The notes under the pieces were generated by a model. The model was not told where the DNA came from, made no database searches, and was given only the letters and a program-made list of their open reading frames with translations. This document shows positions 61,879-64,000 of a DNA stretch of 64,000 bases, one piece after another. Origin of the DNA: Polyangiaceae bacterium (GTDB lineage Bacteria > Myxococcota_A > Polyangia > Polyangiales > Polyangiaceae); contig JABFXY010000142.1 of NCBI GenBank assembly GCA_013361525.1, positions 1 to 64,000 of the forward strand. The letters are read 5' to 3'. The stretch's first letter is position 1; each line of letters begins with the position of its first letter. The position numbers and the translations under genes were made by a program.

Positions 61879-63579
61879 ATGAGCACTCGAACACCGGTGT
61901 CCACGTCGCGCAATCGGCGCGTCGTCGTATCGACGTCCAGCGCGGCGCTCCTCGTATTGGCCGTTGCTTGGGCCGGTTGCTCGGACGACACCGGGACGGG
62001 CGCATCGACCAGCACTTCGAACGGCGGCGGCGATTCGGGCGGCGGTGGAAGCTCGTTCAACGGCGGCGGCGGCTCGGGTGCAGAAGGCGGCGGCAGCGAA
62101 AGCGGTTGCCCGATCTACACGACGCTCTGCGACGGCGTGTGCATCCCCACCAGCGTGGATCCGAACAACTGCGGGGACTGCGGCGTCATTTGCGAAGGTG
62201 ACCTCGCCTGCTCCGCCGGCGCGTGCTCGGACACTTGCCTTCCCGGACAGACGGCTTGCGACAATTCGTGTGTCGACGTTTTGACGAACAACGATCATTG
62301 CGGCGGATGCGACATGCCGTGCCCGGAGGGGGAAGGCTGCGCCAACGGGGACTGCGTGCCGGCCGTCATCACCGCCGATCCTCCGCGTGATTGTGGCAAC
62401 GGTGGTCCGCCCATCGTCATCGGCGACACGCCTTCGTCGTGCACCGCAATGACCGCGTTCACCTGGGCGATTTGCTCTTGTGACGATGCAGTATTCAGCT
62501 CCACGCTGCTGACGGATGCCTACGACAGCAGCGCCGGGCCTTATCAAGCGCCGGGCGAGCTCGGCGCGGGCGTCGGAACGAATGGCAGGTTCACGACGAG
62601 CTCACCCGCGGACATCAGCGGCGCGTTGTGGTCGAGCGACGCGACCGGGGTCGGGCTGAGCAACGATCTCGCGGTCGGGCTCGAGCTCCATTCCGGCGGC
62701 AAGTACAACTCGAGCGCCCCCGGAACCGTCGGCGCCGACGCGTTCATCAACGGCGACGTGAGCACCCCTCAAACCCTTGCGATCACCGGCGACCTGCATG
62801 TTCCTACGGGTGCCGACGTCGACGACGGGGTCACCTATGCGTCACTCGTGAACGAGCCTGTCGACGTTCCACCGCCTTGTGCGTGCGACCCGGCTCAGCT
62901 CCTGGACATCGCGGGCATCGTCGCGACGCGCGCCACCAACAACGACAATGCGCTCATCGGGCTCGATCCGGCGGTAACGACGAATCCCTCGGAAGCGATC
63001 CGCATCGATCTCTACTGCGGACACTATTACCTGGACGAGATAAGCGGCAGTCACGACGTCACGATCGTGGCGCACGGCAATACCGCGCTGTATATCGGCG
63101 GCGATGTCCAGCTGAGTCAGGCTCTGAATATCACCGTCGACCCCGGCTATTCGCTGGATGTGCTCATCGCCGGCCATCTCTCCGTCTCGTCGGGCTCGGC
63201 GTTCGGCTCGCCGAACTACCCTGCCATGACCCGCGTGTACATCGGCGGAACCGGAGGCTTCGGCATGAGCGCAGGGTCGCTGTTCGGAGCATTCTTCTGG
63301 GCAGGGCACGGTCCTGTCACGACCTCCGGTGGCACTGAGATTTTCGGCGGCGTGTTCGCGGGAGATCTCCAGGCGTCGGCCGGCGTGACGGTCCACTACG
63401 ATCTCGCGGTGCAATCGTTGGACGACGATTGCGACGACCCGCCCGGCGGCTGCGATTCGTGCATGGATTGCGGCAATCAGGCCTGCGTGAACGGCGAGTG
63501 CGGTGAATGCACGGATTCGTCGCAGTGCTGTGCGCCCCTCGTTTGCGTCAATGGGCAGTGCTTGCCGACTCCCGAATAG
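61879..63579 (+). CDS. Large Cys-rich lipoprotein
   Basis: A 566-residue surface lipoprotein (lipobox AWAGC). After a Gly/Ser linker come Cys-rich modules (CDGVCIPTSVDPNNCGDCG, CDNSCVDVLTNNDHCGGCD), then a beta-rich central domain of about 350 residues ending in a segment like PilX-type/DUF7305 domains (IFGGVFAGDLQ, VHYDLAVQ). A final Cys-rich cluster (CDSCMDCGNQACVNGECGEC) closes it. GGAGG lies 6-7 bases before ATG 61879. The two ends of paired Cys modules are usual in myxobacterial cell-surface proteins; binding partner unknown. Confidence 0.82.
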   Translation: MSTRTPVSTSRNRRVVVSTSSAALLVLAVAWAGCSDDTGTGASTSTSNGGGDSGGGGSSFNGGGGSGAEGGGSESGCPIYTTLCDGVCIPTSVDPNNCGDCGVICEGDLACSAGACSDTCLPGQTACDNSCVDVLTNNDHCGGCDMPCPEGEGCANGDCVPAVITADPPRDCGNGGPPIVIGDTPSSCTAMTAFTWAICSCDDAVFSSTLLTDAYDSSAGPYQAPGELGAGVGTNGRFTTSSPADISGALWSSDATGVGLSNDLAVGLELHSGGKYNSSAPGTVGADAFINGDVSTPQTLAITGDLHVPTGADVDDGVTYASLVNEPVDVPPPCACDPAQLLDIAGIVATRATNNDNALIGLDPAVTTNPSEAIRIDLYCGHYYLDEISGSHDVTIVAHGNTALYIGGDVQLSQALNITVDPGYSLDVLIAGHLSVSSGSAFGSPNYPAMTRVYIGGTGGFGMSAGSLFGAFFWAGHGPVTTSGGTEIFGGVFAGDLQASAGVTVHYDLAVQSLDDDCDDPPGGCDSCMDCGNQACVNGECGECTDSSQCCAPLVCVNGQCLPTPE

Positions 63580-63603
63580 TCGAGACGATGCGTGATCGCC
63601 GGC

Positions 63604-64000
63604 TCAGTGAGGCGGCGATCCCGAAGAGGTCAACCGCTCCCAAGTAGGCTCGTCCACCACCTGCTGCTTCCAAGCGGCATGACAGGAAACGCACGACTTC
63701 AATGTGGTGTTCAGCTCCGTGAGGACGCCGGTGCGGTCCCCCTCGCGCGCGGCGGCGGCGATTCGATCGGCCGCACGATGAAAGCCGATTGCCTGCTCCG
63801 TGAAGCCGGGCGCGCCTGCGCCCATGTGCGTACACGTCTTGCCCATCGACTCCGAAAACCCGATTCGACCAGCGGTTCGCTCGATTGCCGCGAAGTCGTC
63901 GGTGGCAAGGGCGGCGATGATCTCCTGCACGGCGAAGAGGTGGTCGCGCATGTTCTCTTTTTGGTGATTCGCCATCATCGGCAAGAGCGGAACCGGCGTC
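63604..64000 (-). CDS. Exported cytochrome c, 5' end outside the window
   Basis: The C-terminal 132 or so codons of a small helical cytochrome. One haem c site, CVSCH, lies near the end, followed by AAWKQQVVDE, and the N-terminal helices (MRDHLFAVQEIIAAL, MGAGAPGFTEQAI) are those of a cytochrome c'-like periplasmic family. The frame is open to the window edge with TPVPLLPMM before the helical part, so the true start and signal peptide lie beyond 64000; the TTG at 63984 is not a likely start. It converges with the large lipoprotein gene, 24 bp apart. Confidence 0.8.
   Translation of the reverse strand, partial: TPVPLLPMMANHQKENMRDHLFAVQEIIAALATDDFAAIERTAGRIGFSESMGKTCTHMGAGAPGFTEQAIGFHRAADRIAAAAREGDRTGVLTELNTTLKSCVSCHAAWKQQVVDEPTWERLTSSGSPPH

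Overview
This 64 kb window comes from a high-GC bacterial chromosome. The style is that of a predatory or soil myxobacterium (Myxococcota, probably Polyangiales). I infer this from the very large number of lipoproteins with Gly/Ser-rich linkers, the Ser/Thr kinase with Sel1 repeats, the DUF1592/DUF1552 pair, a MopE-type Cys-rich lipoprotein, and a CorE-type copper ECF sigma factor of the kind described in Myxococcus. No rRNA, tRNA, CRISPR array, transposase or phage gene was seen. Genes are packed very tightly: at least twelve neighbouring pairs are joined by ATGA, GTGA or TGATG stop/start overlaps, and these overlaps were used to fix many starts.

Region 1 (1-14.7 kb) is a copper-handling island. 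It has three multicopper oxidases (1546-2892, 4778-6226, 7994-9397), two P1B copper ATPases (10074-12377, 12414-14651) and a CorE-like ECF sigma factor (9445-10077). It also has a small lipoprotein ending in a bufferin-like EGKCG motif (7533-7916), a Coq4-like protein (6961-7536) and a frameshifted monohaem cytochrome c (6328-6947). A 17-bp palindrome of the type GTGACC-N5-GGTCAC lies upstream of all three oxidases and may define a shared regulon.

Region 2 (14.7-21 kb) holds a compact orphan type VI secretion-type module. This is a DcrB/Eag-like chaperone plus an M15-like peptidase fused to a PAAR tip, with a divergent composite protein that looks like immunity domains (YrhB/Imm35, L7/L12-like, DUF4303). 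It is followed by a hemerythrin lipoprotein and a CPA1 antiporter coupled to an RCK/TrkA subunit.

Region 3 (21-32.5 kb) is mostly cell-surface proteins: Cys-rich lipoproteins, a five-haem cytochrome lipoprotein, the DUF1592-DUF1552-MopE/DUF5648 operon, a thioredoxin, a YkgJ protein and a desaturase-like membrane protein.

Region 4 (32.6-41.5 kb) is signalling and redox: a membrane protein coupled to an NtrB/NtrC-type two-component pair, a glutaredoxin-fold protein with no cysteine, a secreted NlpC-like protein, and a Ser/Thr kinase with eleven Cys-paired Sel1 repeats behind a YciI-flavin fusion.

Region 5 (41.5-54.2 kb) is a double heavy-metal RND efflux locus. Two CzcA-type pumps, two adaptors, one outer-membrane channel, and several small Cys- or His-rich accessory proteins form two successive operons.

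Region 6 (54.2-64 kb) carries a persulfide-type operon (ArsR-rhodanese fusion, ETHE1-like dioxygenase, MFS transporter). It also carries a selenoneine-type operon (senA, senB and an ECF sigma factor, without senC), further lipoproteins, and a cytochrome cut by the window end.
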